37,170 nt of DNA from Rhodospirillaceae bacterium (GCA_009840595.1 VXNK01000129.1:1-37170), one strand, 5' to 3'. Shown: positions 8,813 to 17,315, counted from the stretch's first letter. The notes: generated from the sequence alone by a model not told the origin. Numbers and translations: made by a program.

Positions 8813-9064
8813 TCAGGTCTGCGGCCCGGTGGGCGGAATGACCGGGTTGAGCGGGTTGGCGTCCTTCAGCACCGCGAACAGGATGAAGGCCGCCACGGTG
8901 AGCGCCAGCCCGGACAGGACGATCCAGAACCAGGGGCCGTCCTCCCAGCGCGGACCCGGGAGGCCCTTCTTGCGCGCGCGCCGGCGCTCGATCTGGAAAT
9001 AGATGAAATAGAGCAGCAGCGGGACGAGGAAGATCGCCAGTTGCTGGATGATCGTGCGCACCAT
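8813..9064 (-). CDS. DUF6111 family small membrane protein (83 aa)
   Basis: Two predicted membrane helices, near residues 7-24 (IFLVPLLLYFIYF) and 47-66 (WFWIVLSGLALTVAAFILFA), are separated by a basic loop IERRRARKKGLPGPRWEDG. The C-terminal tail is Pro-rich. This pattern and the position between a NUDIX gene and cca match the uncharacterised alphaproteobacterial family DUF6111; I assign it from memory of that layout. Function is unknown. The gaps to neighbours are 13-15 bp, so it is co-transcribed. Confidence 0.82.
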   Translation of the reverse strand: MVRTIIQQLAIFLVPLLLYFIYFQIERRRARKKGLPGPRWEDGPWFWIVLSGLALTVAAFILFAVLKDANPLNPVIPPTGPQT

Positions 9065-9077
9065 GGCTCCAGGCGTC

Positions 9078-9728
9078 CTAGGCCGCCGCTTTCCGTGTCA
9101 GGACTTCGTAGAGATTGACCAGCATGGCCGCCGTCGCGCCCCAGATATACCGGCCGTTCCAGGGCATGGCGTAAAACGTCCGCTCGATGCCCCGCCACCG
9201 TTTGGTTTCCCGGGTATGGTTCGCCGGGTCCATGAAAAAGCTCAGCGGGACCTCGAATACATCGTCCACTTCCGAAGGATCGGGCGCATAGTCCCGGCCC
9301 GGCCCGACAAATCCGACGATCGGCGCCACGACATAGCCGGTGCCGGTGATATAGTCGTCCAGCCGGCCGACGATGTCGACAGCGCCGGACGGCAGGCCGA
9401 TTTCCTCTTCCGCTTCGCGCAGCGCGGTATGGACCGGATCGCGGTCCGTGGCGTCCAGCCGGCCGCCGGGGAAGGCGACCTGCCCGGCGTGATGCTGCAG
9501 ATCGGCGGTTCTCTGGGTGAGCAGGACATTCATGCCGCCGGGATGATCGACCAGCGGCACCAGGACCGCCGCGTCGCGCAGGGTCTCCGGAATGCGCATC
9601 CTGGCGTCGACGATATGGTCGCCGCGCAGGCGCGACCGGCGCCGCGCAACCGCCGCTTCCGGGTCGAGCGGGTCGTGCAGCCGGGGCAGCGACCCGGCGA
9701 GCAGTTCGGCGATGAACCGCCGGTTCAC
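9078..9728 (-). CDS. CoA pyrophosphatase, NUDIX hydrolase family (216 aa)
   Basis: NUDIX hydrolases of this group (NudL/Nudt7-like) cleave coenzyme A or acyl-CoA to phosphopantetheine and 3',5'-ADP. The family-specific lead-in LLTQRTADLQHHAGQVAFPGG precedes the NUDIX box GGRLDATDRDPVHTALREAEEEIGL in the usual spacing; the REAEEEIG core is intact. Asp stands in place of the first NUDIX Glu, which is also the case in E. coli NudL as I recall it. The start is GTG at 9728 and overlaps the stop of the DUF1285 gene as GTGA, so the pair is translationally coupled. The exact substrate is inferred from family membership. Confidence 0.9.
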   Translation of the reverse strand: MNRRFIAELLAGSLPRLHDPLDPEAAVARRRSRLRGDHIVDARMRIPETLRDAAVLVPLVDHPGGMNVLLTQRTADLQHHAGQVAFPGGRLDATDRDPVHTALREAEEEIGLPSGAVDIVGRLDDYITGTGYVVAPIVGFVGPGRDYAPDPSEVDDVFEVPLSFFMDPANHTRETKRWRGIERTFYAMPWNGRYIWGATAAMLVNLYEVLTRKAAA

Positions 9729-10309
9729 ACCGTCTCTCCGTCGAGACTGCCGATCGGCCAGAACCGGCCGCCGGCCCAGACACCGAAATCCGCGTCCCCG
9801 AAATCCGCGCCGCCGAAATCCGCGTCGGCGGCTTCACCGCCGGCCGGCGGCGCCTCGCCCAGATCGACCAACTCGTAGAAGACCGGGCGGGACAGCCGGG
9901 CCTCCAGGCCGCGATGCAGGCCGACGTAGGGGCGCGGCTCGCCGGTCTGCGGATCGCACACGACCCGCAGGGGATGCGCCGGACCGACGGTCACATTGTC
10001 GTCAATATTGGTGCGCAGCGTCACGCTCCTGTTGCGTCCTTCGCCCTCAACCGTCATCTCGACCGCCACGAACGGAACGTCCTCGACCTCGATGCGGCCC
10101 TTCTCGACCGGCGTTATGAGCCAATATTCCCCGGCATCGTCGCGATGCAGCACGCTTGCAAACAATTTTACCAGCGGCAACCTGCGGATCGGGGAGTTAT
10201 GATAGTACCACGTTCCGTCGAACCCGATCCGCATGTGCAAATCGCGCACCATGGCCTGAAACTTCCGGCGGTCGGCGCCGGTCGGTGGTTCCGGTCCTTT
10301 CCCGGCCAT
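9725..10309 (-). CDS. DUF1285 domain-containing protein (194 aa)
   Basis: Conserved proteobacterial protein of unknown biochemical function. Diagnostic features are MRIGFDGTWYYHNSPIRR near the N-terminus, VKLFASVLHRDDAGEYWLI, and VEDVPFVAVEM. The block TVGPAHPLRVVCDPQTGEPRPY follows. The start ATG at 10309 (MAGKGPEPP) fits the normal size. The C-terminal tail contains a tandem five-residue repeat (DADFG, GADFG, DADFG) from a 15-bp DNA repeat at 9784-9824. The gene heads the minus-strand operon and faces moxR across 90 bp. This pairing is a recurrent alphaproteobacterial arrangement. Confidence 0.9.
   Translation of the reverse strand: MAGKGPEPPTGADRRKFQAMVRDLHMRIGFDGTWYYHNSPIRRLPLVKLFASVLHRDDAGEYWLITPVEKGRIEVEDVPFVAVEMTVEGEGRNRSVTLRTNIDDNVTVGPAHPLRVVCDPQTGEPRPYVGLHRGLEARLSRPVFYELVDLGEAPPAGGEAADADFGGADFGDADFGVWAGGRFWPIGSLDGETV
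9784..9824. repeat. 15-bp tandem repeat, three copies, in the DUF1285 gene
   Basis: Three copies of CGAAATCCGCG occur exactly 15 bp apart, starting at 9784, 9799 and 9814. They encode (D/G)ADFG three times on the minus strand. The unit length keeps the frame, so copy-number change would lengthen or shorten the tail without disrupting the gene. Confidence 0.85.
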
Positions 10310-10399
10310 TCGGCTGTCCCTGCCGCTCCCGTTGCGCTGTAAGCCGCGGCGCCCTTCCGCCTGCCGCCCGTCGAAGCGGGCCAAATCAGGAGAGTGCCG
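10310..10399. promoter_or_regulatory. Divergent control region between DUF1285 and moxR
   Basis: The 90-bp gap must carry promoters for both four-gene operons. No consensus -35/-10 pair is obvious. A strong ribosome site AGGAG lies at 10388-10392. It is 1 base before a GTG (10394) but 7 bases before a TTG (10400), which argues that moxR starts at the TTG. Confidence 0.5.
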
Positions 10400-11458
10400 T
10401 TGTCCATCGATCCCGCCGCCCCTTCGCCGACCGGCGACACCGAAAATCTCGTAACCGGAAATCTTGTAGCCGGCGATCCGGCTGACAAGGCCGTTGCCGA
10501 ACTGGAGCAGCTCGGCGAGACGCTGACCCGGGTTCTCGACGGGGTCGAACGCATCATATTCGGTCAGCGGGAGGTGATCGAGCAGACGCTGGTAACGCTG
10601 CTGTCCGGCGGGCACGTTCTGCTGATCGGCGTGCCGGGCCTGGCCAAAACCAAGCTGGTCGAGACGCTTTCGATCGTGCTGGGCCTCGAGACCAACCGCA
10701 TCCAGTGTACGCCGGACCTCATGCCCGCCGATATCCTGGGCTCCGAAGTGCTGGAGGAGCAGGACAGCGGCCGGCGCGCCTTTCGCTTCATCCGGGGGCC
10801 GGTTTTCTGCCAGCTGCTGATGGCCGACGAAATCAACCGGGCGAGCCCGCGGACCCAGTCGGCGCTGTTGCAGGCGATGCAGGAACACCGGGTCTCGATC
10901 GCCGGACAATACCATGCCCTGCCGGAGCCGTTCCACGTTCTCGCCACCCAGAACCCGCTCGAGCAGGAAGGCACCTATCCGCTGCCGGAGGCGCAGCTGG
11001 ACCGCTTCCTGCTGCAGGTCGATGTCCGCTATCCCGAACTGGCGTCCGAGCGCCAGATGCTGCTGGCGACCACCGGGGCGAGCGAGGAGCGGCCCGCGCC
11101 GGTCATTGCGCCCGAGGCCCTGCGCCGGGCGCAACGCCTGATCCGCCAGATTCCGGTCGGCGAGAGCGTGCTCGAAGCGATTCTCGGCCTCACCCGCCGC
11201 GGCCGGCCGGAATCGACCGATCTCGACGCGGTGAGGGACCACGTCGCCTGGGCGCCCGGCCCGCGCGCCAGCCAGGCGCTGATGCTGGCCTGCCGCGCCC
11301 GCGCGGTGCTGCACGGCCGGCTGGCGCCGTCGGTCGACGATGTCGTCGCGCTGGCGGCGCCGGTGCTGCGGCACCGCATGGCGCTCAATTTCGCGGCGCG
11401 CGCCGACGGCGTCACGGTGGAACACGTCATCGGGCAGATGTGCGATCCCCTGCGATAG
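10400..11458 (+). CDS. MoxR family AAA+ ATPase (352 aa)
   Basis: MoxR ATPases act as chaperone-like remodelers, usually working with vWA-domain proteins encoded beside them. Walker A is GVPGLAKT (77-84 from the TTG start), Walker B is LLMADEINRASP, and the sensor/arginine region includes VLATQNPLEQEGTYPLPEAQLDRFL. The C-terminal lid domain ends near IGQMCDPLR. The start is chosen as TTG 10400 because AGGAG is optimally spaced from it; GTG at 10394 would add two residues. The first 30 residues are variable and include a duplicated N-L-V-(T/A)-G unit. It is the first gene of an operon with DUF58, DUF4159 and a vWA/GATase-like protein. Confidence 0.95.
   Translation: MSIDPAAPSPTGDTENLVTGNLVAGDPADKAVAELEQLGETLTRVLDGVERIIFGQREVIEQTLVTLLSGGHVLLIGVPGLAKTKLVETLSIVLGLETNRIQCTPDLMPADILGSEVLEEQDSGRRAFRFIRGPVFCQLLMADEINRASPRTQSALLQAMQEHRVSIAGQYHALPEPFHVLATQNPLEQEGTYPLPEAQLDRFLLQVDVRYPELASERQMLLATTGASEERPAPVIAPEALRRAQRLIRQIPVGESVLEAILGLTRRGRPESTDLDAVRDHVAWAPGPRASQALMLACRARAVLHGRLAPSVDDVVALAAPVLRHRMALNFAARADGVTVEHVIGQMCDPLR
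10444..10473 (+). repeat. 15-bp tandem duplication at the start of moxR
   Basis: AAATCTCGTAACCGG and AAATCTTGTAGCCGG are adjacent 15-bp copies identical at 13 of 15 positions. They encode ENLVTG/NLVAGD in the non-conserved N-terminal extension, ahead of the ATPase domain. Confidence 0.75.
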
Positions 11459-11473
11459 GCGCGGACCGGAGCG

Positions 11474-12361
11474 ATGGCAGCGCCCGCCCCCCGGTTTTCC
11501 GTCCGGCGCCAGGCCGAGGCCAGCGCCAGCCGGCTGCCGCCTCTGCTGGTCGCGGCGCAGCGCGTCGCCGCCACCGTCGACCAGGGGGTCCACGGCCGCA
11601 GGCGGGTCGGCCTGGGCGAAACCTTCTGGCAGTTCCGGCGCTACGAGGCCGGCGATTCCGTGCGCAGCATCGACTGGCGCCAGTCGGCCAAGTCGGACCG
11701 TCTCTATATCCGCGAGACCGAGTGGGCGGCGGCCCAGAGCGTCTGGCTGTGGCGCGACGCTTCGGCGTCGATGCGCTGGTCCTCCGGGCGCAGGCTGCAG
11801 GAAAAGCGCGATCGGGCGGACCTGCTGCTTCTCGCCGTGGCGTCGCTGCTGACCCGCGCCGGCGAACGGATCGGCCTGCTCGGCATCGACGAGCGCCCGT
11901 CGGCCAGCAGCGGCGCGCTGGACCGGATGGCTTTCAACCTGCTGGGCGATGCCCTGGAGCGGCAGTCGCTGGAACTGCCGCGCTTCGAGAATCTGCCGCG
12001 CTACAGCCGGCTGGTCCTGTTCGGCGATTTCCTGAGTCCGCTGGAAGACATCGAAAGGCGGCTGCGCCAGTTCGCCGGCAACCGGATCGGCGGGCATATC
12101 GTGCAGGTGCTGGACCCGGCGGAAGCCGATCTGCCCTTCGGCGGCCGGACGCGCTTCGAGGGGCTGGAGGACGAGGGCCGCATCCTGATCAAGCGCGTCG
12201 AGAATGTCCGCAGCGAATATATCGACCGGATGGCCGAGCATCAGGCCGGCCTGCGCGACATCGCCCGCAGCATCGGCTGGTCCTATATCGTCCACATGAC
12301 CGACCAGTCGCCGGAGCGCGCGCTTCTCGCGCTCTACGTCCGCATGGCGGCCGCGGAATGA
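11474..12361 (+). CDS. DUF58 domain-containing protein with vWA-like fold (295 aa)
   Basis: DUF58 proteins are the standard partners of MoxR ATPases. The domain signature GLGETFWQFRRYEAGDSVRSIDW lies at about residues 47-69, followed by SAKSDRLYIRETEW. The vWA part has a metal-ion-site motif DASAS at residues 95-99 and the further strands GERIGLLGID and RLVLFGDFLSP. There is no signal peptide or membrane helix, so it is probably cytosolic or membrane-associated through partners. It starts 15 bp after moxR. The role is inferred: substrate or adaptor for the ATPase in envelope assembly or stress. Confidence 0.92.
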   Translation: MAAPAPRFSVRRQAEASASRLPPLLVAAQRVAATVDQGVHGRRRVGLGETFWQFRRYEAGDSVRSIDWRQSAKSDRLYIRETEWAAAQSVWLWRDASASMRWSSGRRLQEKRDRADLLLLAVASLLTRAGERIGLLGIDERPSASSGALDRMAFNLLGDALERQSLELPRFENLPRYSRLVLFGDFLSPLEDIERRLRQFAGNRIGGHIVQVLDPAEADLPFGGRTRFEGLEDEGRILIKRVENVRSEYIDRMAEHQAGLRDIARSIGWSYIVHMTDQSPERALLALYVRMAAAE

Positions 12362-12394
12362 AGAGGCCGGGATGACGGGACCGGAAGCCCGGAC

Positions 12395-15127
12395 ATGCTG
12401 ACGCTCGGCGCCTTCGCCTTCGCGGCGCCCTGGGTGCTGGCGGCGGCGGCCGGACTGCCGATCCTGTGGTGGCTGCTGCGCGTGACGCCGCCGGCGCCGA
12501 AGCTGGTGCGCTTCCCGGCGATCCGCCTGCTGCTGCGCCTGCAGGAGAAGGAAGATACGCCGGCGCGGACGCCCTGGTGGCTCCTGCTGTTGCGCATCCT
12601 CGTCGTGCTGCTGCTCATCGTCGGCCTGGCCCATCCGCTGATGAACCCGGAAAAGGGGTTCGAACGGGACGGCCCGCTGGTCATCGCGGTCGACAATGGC
12701 TGGAGCGCGGCGCCGAACTGGCAGGCCCGCCGGAACCGGGTTGCCGAACTGCTCGATACCGCGGCGCGCGAAGACCGGAAGGTCATTCTCGTGGCGACGG
12801 CCAGGCGGACCCCCGGCGAGAAAATGAGCGCCTCCGGGCTGCTGCGGCCGGACGACGCCCGGACGGTGTTCCAGGCCATGAACCCGCAGCCCTGGCCGGC
12901 GGACCGCGGCGGCGCGGCGCAGGCGCTGGAGGAACTGTCCCAAAGGGTGCGCAACGCCAACGTGGTCTGGCTGACCGACGGGCTGATGCAGCCGGACACG
13001 GACGCCTTCGCGGCCGCGCTGAAGAAGGTCGGCCGCGTCGAGGCGCTGAGCGACGGCGACGGCGACCTGCCGGTCCTGCTGCACCCGGCGCGCCTTGCGG
13101 GCGCCCGGATCGTCTTCGCCGTGGAGCGCGCCGCCGCCGGCCGCCCGGCGGGCTACGACCTGGCGCTGACCGACGAAAAGGGGCGCGGCATCGGCCGGCG
13201 GACGGTGACGTTCGAGGCGCACGAGAAGAAGGTCGATGTCGCGCTGGCGCTGCCGTCCGAGCTGCGCAACCGGCTGGCGCGGGTGTCGGTCGAGCGGCAT
13301 CGCAGCGCGGGCGCGACCCTGCTGCTGGACGAGCGCCTGCGCCGGCGCCCCGTCGGCCTGGTCTCGCCGGCCCGGCTGAACGACAGCCAGCCCCTGATGT
13401 CGGACCTGTTCTATATCGAACGGGCGCTGACGCCGTTCAGCGAGATCCGCAAGGGGCCGGTCGCCCAGCTGCTCCAGCGTCCGCTGTCGACGATCGTCCT
13501 GAACGACCGGGCGACGCTGACCGCGCAGGAGCGCAGCCGGCTCGCCGGGTGGGTCGAGGCCGGCGGCCTGCTGATCCGCTTCGCCGGGCCGGCCCTGGCG
13601 CTCAATCCCGACCCGCTGGTCCCGGTGCGCCTGCGCAGCGGCAACCGGTCGTTCGGCGGCGCCATGACCTGGGCGCAGCCGCTCGGCCTTGCGCCGTTCG
13701 GCGCCGAGAGCCCGTATGCCGGCCTGGCGGTGCCCGCCGACGCCACCGTCAAGCGGCAGGTGCTTGCCGAACCCGGGCTCGACCTCGAGCGCAAGACCTG
13801 GGCGCGGCTCCGCGACGGCACGCCCCTGGTCACCGCGGACCCGCGCGGCAAGGGGCTGCTGGTCCTGTTCCACACCATGGCCAATCCCGGCTGGTCGAAC
13901 CTGCCGCTTTCCGGCCTGTTCGTCGAAATGCTGGCGCGGACGGTGGCGCTCAGCCGCGGCGTCGCCGACGCCGGCGCGCGCCGGGCGACTCTGGCGCCGT
14001 TCCGGGTTCTGGACGGCTTCGGCCGCCTTGCCGAAGCGCCGGAGTGGACCCGGCCGATCGAGACGGCGCAACTGGACCGGACGGTCGTGGGGCCCGCCAA
14101 CCCGCCGGGCCTTTACGGCACTCCGGCCAACCGGAGGAGCCTGAACCTTTCGGCCACGGTGCGTTCGCTGGAGCCCCTGACCGCCCTGCCGGCCGGCATC
14201 GCACGCCTGGCCTACGAGAAGGCGCGGGAAATCGATCTCCGGCCCTGGCTCCTGGCGGCGGCCTTCGCCCTGTTCCTGCTCGATCTGGCGATCGGCTTCC
14301 TGATGCGCGGGCTCGTACCCCGCCGCGCCGCGGCGACGGCGGCCGCGCTCCTCCTGCTCGCCCTGCCGGCCGGTCTCGCGCTGGCGCCGCCGGCGGCGCT
14401 GGCCCAGACGGCAAACGGAACCGCGGTCGGGGAGGAAGAGGCCATCCGCGCGACGCGGGAGATCGTCTTCGCCTATGTCAGGACCGGCGACCGGGAGGCC
14501 GATCTCGTCAGCCGCCGCGGCCTGATCGGGCTGGGCAACATCCTGGCGTCCCGCACCTCCGTGGAGCCCGGACCGCCCCACGGCGTCGATGTGAACGTCG
14601 ACACCCTCGCCTTCTATCCGCTGCTCTACTGGCCGGTGACCGCGGGACAGGCGCCGCCGCGCAAGGAAGGCAACGCCCGCGTCCACACCTTCCTCCGCAA
14701 CGGCGGGATGATCGTTTTCGATATCCGCCTGCAGCAGGGGTTCCGGAGCGACGCGCTGGCAAACCTCGTCGCCGGCCTGAAGATGCCGACGTTGCAGCGC
14801 ACGCCGGACGATCATGTGCTGACGCGGTCCTACTATCTGCTGCAGCGCTTTCCGGGGCGCCGGACGGGCGCGCCCGTCTGGGTGGCGCAGCGGGACCAGG
14901 CGGCCAAGGACGGCGTTTCGCCGGTGATTATCGGCGCCAACGACTGGGCGGCCGCCTGGGCGACCGACAGCGCCGGGCGGCCGATGTTTCCGGTGCAGCC
15001 CGGCGGCGAATACCAGCGCGAACTGGCCTACCGGGTCGGCGTCAACATCGTGATGCATGCGCTGACCGGCAACTACAAGGCCGACCAGGTGCATATCCCG
15101 ACGATCATCCGCAGGCTCGGCCAATGA
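12395..15127 (+). CDS. BatA-type N-terminus / DUF4159 membrane protein (910 aa)
   Basis: Large membrane protein with a BatA-like N-terminal region. Helices lie near residues 8-27 and 62-81, with the APKLVRFPAIRLLLRLQEKEDTP linker between them. A vWA-like domain follows, but its metal site is degenerate: VDNGWSA stands where DxSxS is expected, although the later WLTDGL strand is present. A GATase-like section comes next (SPARLNDSQPLMSDLFYI). Two further hydrophobic segments are near 613-675, and the C-terminal DUF4159 domain starts around residue 680 (EEAIRATREIVFAYVRTGD). Length is normal for alphaproteobacterial members. The function is unknown; it is probably the membrane target of the MoxR/DUF58 pair. 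Confidence 0.9.
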   Translation: MLTLGAFAFAAPWVLAAAAGLPILWWLLRVTPPAPKLVRFPAIRLLLRLQEKEDTPARTPWWLLLLRILVVLLLIVGLAHPLMNPEKGFERDGPLVIAVDNGWSAAPNWQARRNRVAELLDTAAREDRKVILVATARRTPGEKMSASGLLRPDDARTVFQAMNPQPWPADRGGAAQALEELSQRVRNANVVWLTDGLMQPDTDAFAAALKKVGRVEALSDGDGDLPVLLHPARLAGARIVFAVERAAAGRPAGYDLALTDEKGRGIGRRTVTFEAHEKKVDVALALPSELRNRLARVSVERHRSAGATLLLDERLRRRPVGLVSPARLNDSQPLMSDLFYIERALTPFSEIRKGPVAQLLQRPLSTIVLNDRATLTAQERSRLAGWVEAGGLLIRFAGPALALNPDPLVPVRLRSGNRSFGGAMTWAQPLGLAPFGAESPYAGLAVPADATVKRQVLAEPGLDLERKTWARLRDGTPLVTADPRGKGLLVLFHTMANPGWSNLPLSGLFVEMLARTVALSRGVADAGARRATLAPFRVLDGFGRLAEAPEWTRPIETAQLDRTVVGPANPPGLYGTPANRRSLNLSATVRSLEPLTALPAGIARLAYEKAREIDLRPWLLAAAFALFLLDLAIGFLMRGLVPRRAAATAAALLLLALPAGLALAPPAALAQTANGTAVGEEEAIRATREIVFAYVRTGDREADLVSRRGLIGLGNILASRTSVEPGPPHGVDVNVDTLAFYPLLYWPVTAGQAPPRKEGNARVHTFLRNGGMIVFDIRLQQGFRSDALANLVAGLKMPTLQRTPDDHVLTRSYYLLQRFPGRRTGAPVWVAQRDQAAKDGVSPVIIGANDWAAAWATDSAGRPMFPVQPGGEYQRELAYRVGVNIVMHALTGNYKADQVHIPTIIRRLGQ

Positions 15128-15140
15128 CCGGAACGCGGCA

Positions 15141-17216
15141 ATGATCGGCGGCGGGACGAGCATCGCCTTTGCGCCTCTCGTGCCCTGGTGGGTGCTGTTC
15201 GCGTTCGCCGGCGTCGCCGGCGCCCTGGTTCTGGCCGGGCTCTACATGCGCGCGCGCGGCATCCTGTTCCGGGCGCTGGCGGCAGCCCTTTTGTGGGGAA
15301 TTCTGGCCAATCCTTCGCTGGTCGACGAATTGCGCGAACCCCTGCGCGACATCGCGGTGGTGGTTGTCGACGAATCGCCCAGCCAGCAACTCGACGGGCG
15401 CCGGCAACTGAATGCCGAAGCCCTGGCCACGGTGCGGGAGAAACTGCGGCAAATGACCGGCCTGGAGGTCAGGACCGTCCGGATCGGCCTCGACCGCGCG
15501 GAAGACGGCACCCTCCTGTTCGGGCCGCTCGAGCGCGCCCTGGCCGAGGTGCCGCGCAAGCGCCTCGCCGGAATCATCGCGATCACCGACGGCCAGTTGC
15601 ACGATGCGGCCGGAACGGCCGGGGCCGCCGGCGGTCCGCTCCACGTCCTGCTGACCGGAGGCAAGTCGGAGAGCGACCGGCGGCTGGTCGTCGAATCGGC
15701 GCCGGCATACGGCCTGCTCGGCAAGCCGCTGACCGTGACGATCCGGCTGGACGACGGCGCCGCCCGGCCCGGCGACAGCGCTGTCGTGCGGATTGCCCGC
15801 GACGGCAAGCCGTGGCGGCGGTTCAGCGTCCGGCCGAATGCGAGCGTGCCGGTCGAAATCGTGCTCGACCGCCGCGGCCAGACCTTTTTCGAACTGGAAG
15901 TCGGCCCCGGACGCGACGAGCTGACGTTGGAGAACAACCGGCGGGTCGTCACGATCAACGCCATCCGCGACCGGCTGCGCGTCCTGCTGGTATCGGGCGA
16001 ACCGCATCCGGGCCAGCGCTCCTGGCGCAACATCCTGAAATCCGATCCGGGCGTCGATCTGGTCCATTTCACGATCCTGCGCCCGCCGGAGAAGCGGGAC
16101 ATGACGCCGGTGAACGAACTCGCACTGATTTCGTTTCCGGTGCGCGAACTGTTCCAGGAAAAGCTCGACCAGTTTCACCTGATCATCTTCGACCGCTACC
16201 GCCGGCGCGGCGTCATCCGCTCCGTCTATCTGCAGAATATCGCCGATTTCGTGCGGCGCGGCGGCGCGCTGATGGTGGCCGCCGGGCCGGCCTATGCCGG
16301 GCCGCTCAGCCTGGCGCACACGGCGATCGGCCCGTTGCTGCCGGGCCGGCCGACCGGGGAGGTCTACCGGCGCGGCTTTCGCGCCAAGCGGACGGACCAG
16401 GGAAAACGCCATCCGGTGACCGCCCGGCTGTCGGGCGCCGGCGTCGGGCCCCAGCCCTGGGGCCGCTGGTTCCGCCAGATCGACGCCGCGGCGGAGCGGG
16501 GCAACATCCTGCTGGGCGGCCTGGGCGGCCGGCCGCTGCTGATTCTCGACCGGGCCGGCAAGGGGCGCGTGGCCCAGCTGCTGTCGGACCAGGCCTGGCT
16601 GTGGGACCGCGGCTTCGAAGGCGGCGGGCCGCAGGCCGAGATGCTGCGCCGGGTCTCCCATTGGCTGATGAAGGAACCGGAACTGGAGGAGGAATATCTC
16701 GTCGCCCGCATCCGCAACCGCCGGCTCGAAGTGCTGCGCCGCAGCCTGAAGCCCGTCAACCGGCCGGTGCGCGTCGAGGCCCCCGACGGCGGGGCGATCG
16801 AGGTGCCGCTGAAGGACCGGGGCGACGGCACGGCGGCCGGCTCGCGCCCGGTCGAACGGCCCGGCCTGTACCGGGTGATCGACGGGCCGCTGAACGCGAT
16901 GGCGGCGATCGGCTCGCTGAACCCGCGCGAGATGGCCGACGTGCGCACGACCGACCGGAACGTGCAGCCCGCCGTCCGGGCGCGGGGCGGCAGCATCGTA
17001 TGGCTGGGCGAGACCGGCGTGCCGGAGATCCGCCGCGTCGAGCCGGACCGGCGCGTCAGCGGCGCAGGCGGCGTTTCCGGGCGCTGGATCGGCCTGCGGC
17101 GGAACGGCGATTACGTCGTCACCGGTATCCGCGACATCCCGCTGATGGCCGGGTTCGCGGCGCTCCTGCTCGCCCTGCTGCCCATGCTGATCGGCTGGCG
17201 GCGCGAGGGGCAGTAG
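15141..17216 (+). CDS. Membrane protein with vWA and glutamine-amidotransferase-like domains (691 aa)
   Basis: Two N-terminal membrane helices (WWVLFAFAGVAGALVLAGLY and the GILFRALAAALLWGILANPS segment) precede a vWA-like domain. This has an intact-looking metal site: DESPS at residues 77-81 and IIAITDGQ later. The middle region contains RLRVLLVSGEPHPGQRSWRNI and FHLIIFDRYRR...FVRRGGALMVAAGP, a class I glutamine-amidotransferase-like fold. I see no catalytic Cys-His-Glu triad, so it is a structural relative. A final helix (LMAGFAALLLALLPMLIGW) ends the protein. It is the last gene of the MoxR operon, 13 bp after the DUF4159 gene. The biochemical role is unknown. Confidence 0.85.
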   Translation: MIGGGTSIAFAPLVPWWVLFAFAGVAGALVLAGLYMRARGILFRALAAALLWGILANPSLVDELREPLRDIAVVVVDESPSQQLDGRRQLNAEALATVREKLRQMTGLEVRTVRIGLDRAEDGTLLFGPLERALAEVPRKRLAGIIAITDGQLHDAAGTAGAAGGPLHVLLTGGKSESDRRLVVESAPAYGLLGKPLTVTIRLDDGAARPGDSAVVRIARDGKPWRRFSVRPNASVPVEIVLDRRGQTFFELEVGPGRDELTLENNRRVVTINAIRDRLRVLLVSGEPHPGQRSWRNILKSDPGVDLVHFTILRPPEKRDMTPVNELALISFPVRELFQEKLDQFHLIIFDRYRRRGVIRSVYLQNIADFVRRGGALMVAAGPAYAGPLSLAHTAIGPLLPGRPTGEVYRRGFRAKRTDQGKRHPVTARLSGAGVGPQPWGRWFRQIDAAAERGNILLGGLGGRPLLILDRAGKGRVAQLLSDQAWLWDRGFEGGGPQAEMLRRVSHWLMKEPELEEEYLVARIRNRRLEVLRRSLKPVNRPVRVEAPDGGAIEVPLKDRGDGTAAGSRPVERPGLYRVIDGPLNAMAAIGSLNPREMADVRTTDRNVQPAVRARGGSIVWLGETGVPEIRRVEPDRRVSGAGGVSGRWIGLRRNGDYVVTGIRDIPLMAGFAALLLALLPMLIGWRREGQ

Positions 17217-17219
17217 CCG

Positions 17220-17237
17220 GGCGGAGACTCCGCCTTT
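17220..17237 (+). terminator. Weak stem-loop after the MoxR operon
   Basis: GGCGG-agact-CCGCC followed by TTT starts three bases after the TAG stop of the last operon gene. The stem can extend to seven pairs by closing the loop. The T-tract is only three bases, so this is a modest intrinsic terminator candidate. Confidence 0.4.
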
Positions 17238-17247
17238 GGCGACGGTC

Positions 17248-17281
17248 TTGACAATCGATAAACCGCGGGCACATGTATAGC
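17248..17281 (+). promoter_or_regulatory. Possible promoter for the small membrane protein gene
   Basis: TTGACA at 17248-17253 is a perfect -35 match in an AT-richer patch. The best -10 candidate TATAGC (17276-17281) is 22 bases away, longer than the usual 16-18, so this is tentative. Confidence 0.3.
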
Positions 17282-17315
17282 TGAAAGCGACGGAGTACTA
17301 GCCGAAGACCGGGCG

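Noticed and set aside
9725..15163. A very long minus-strand open frame (about 1800 codons) across moxR, DUF58 and DUF4159
   Set aside because: Only its last 194 codons (DUF1285, 10309-9725) are real. The rest is antisense to three well-recognised genes, has low-complexity Arg/Gln/Pro-rich translation, and results from high-GC codon bias.
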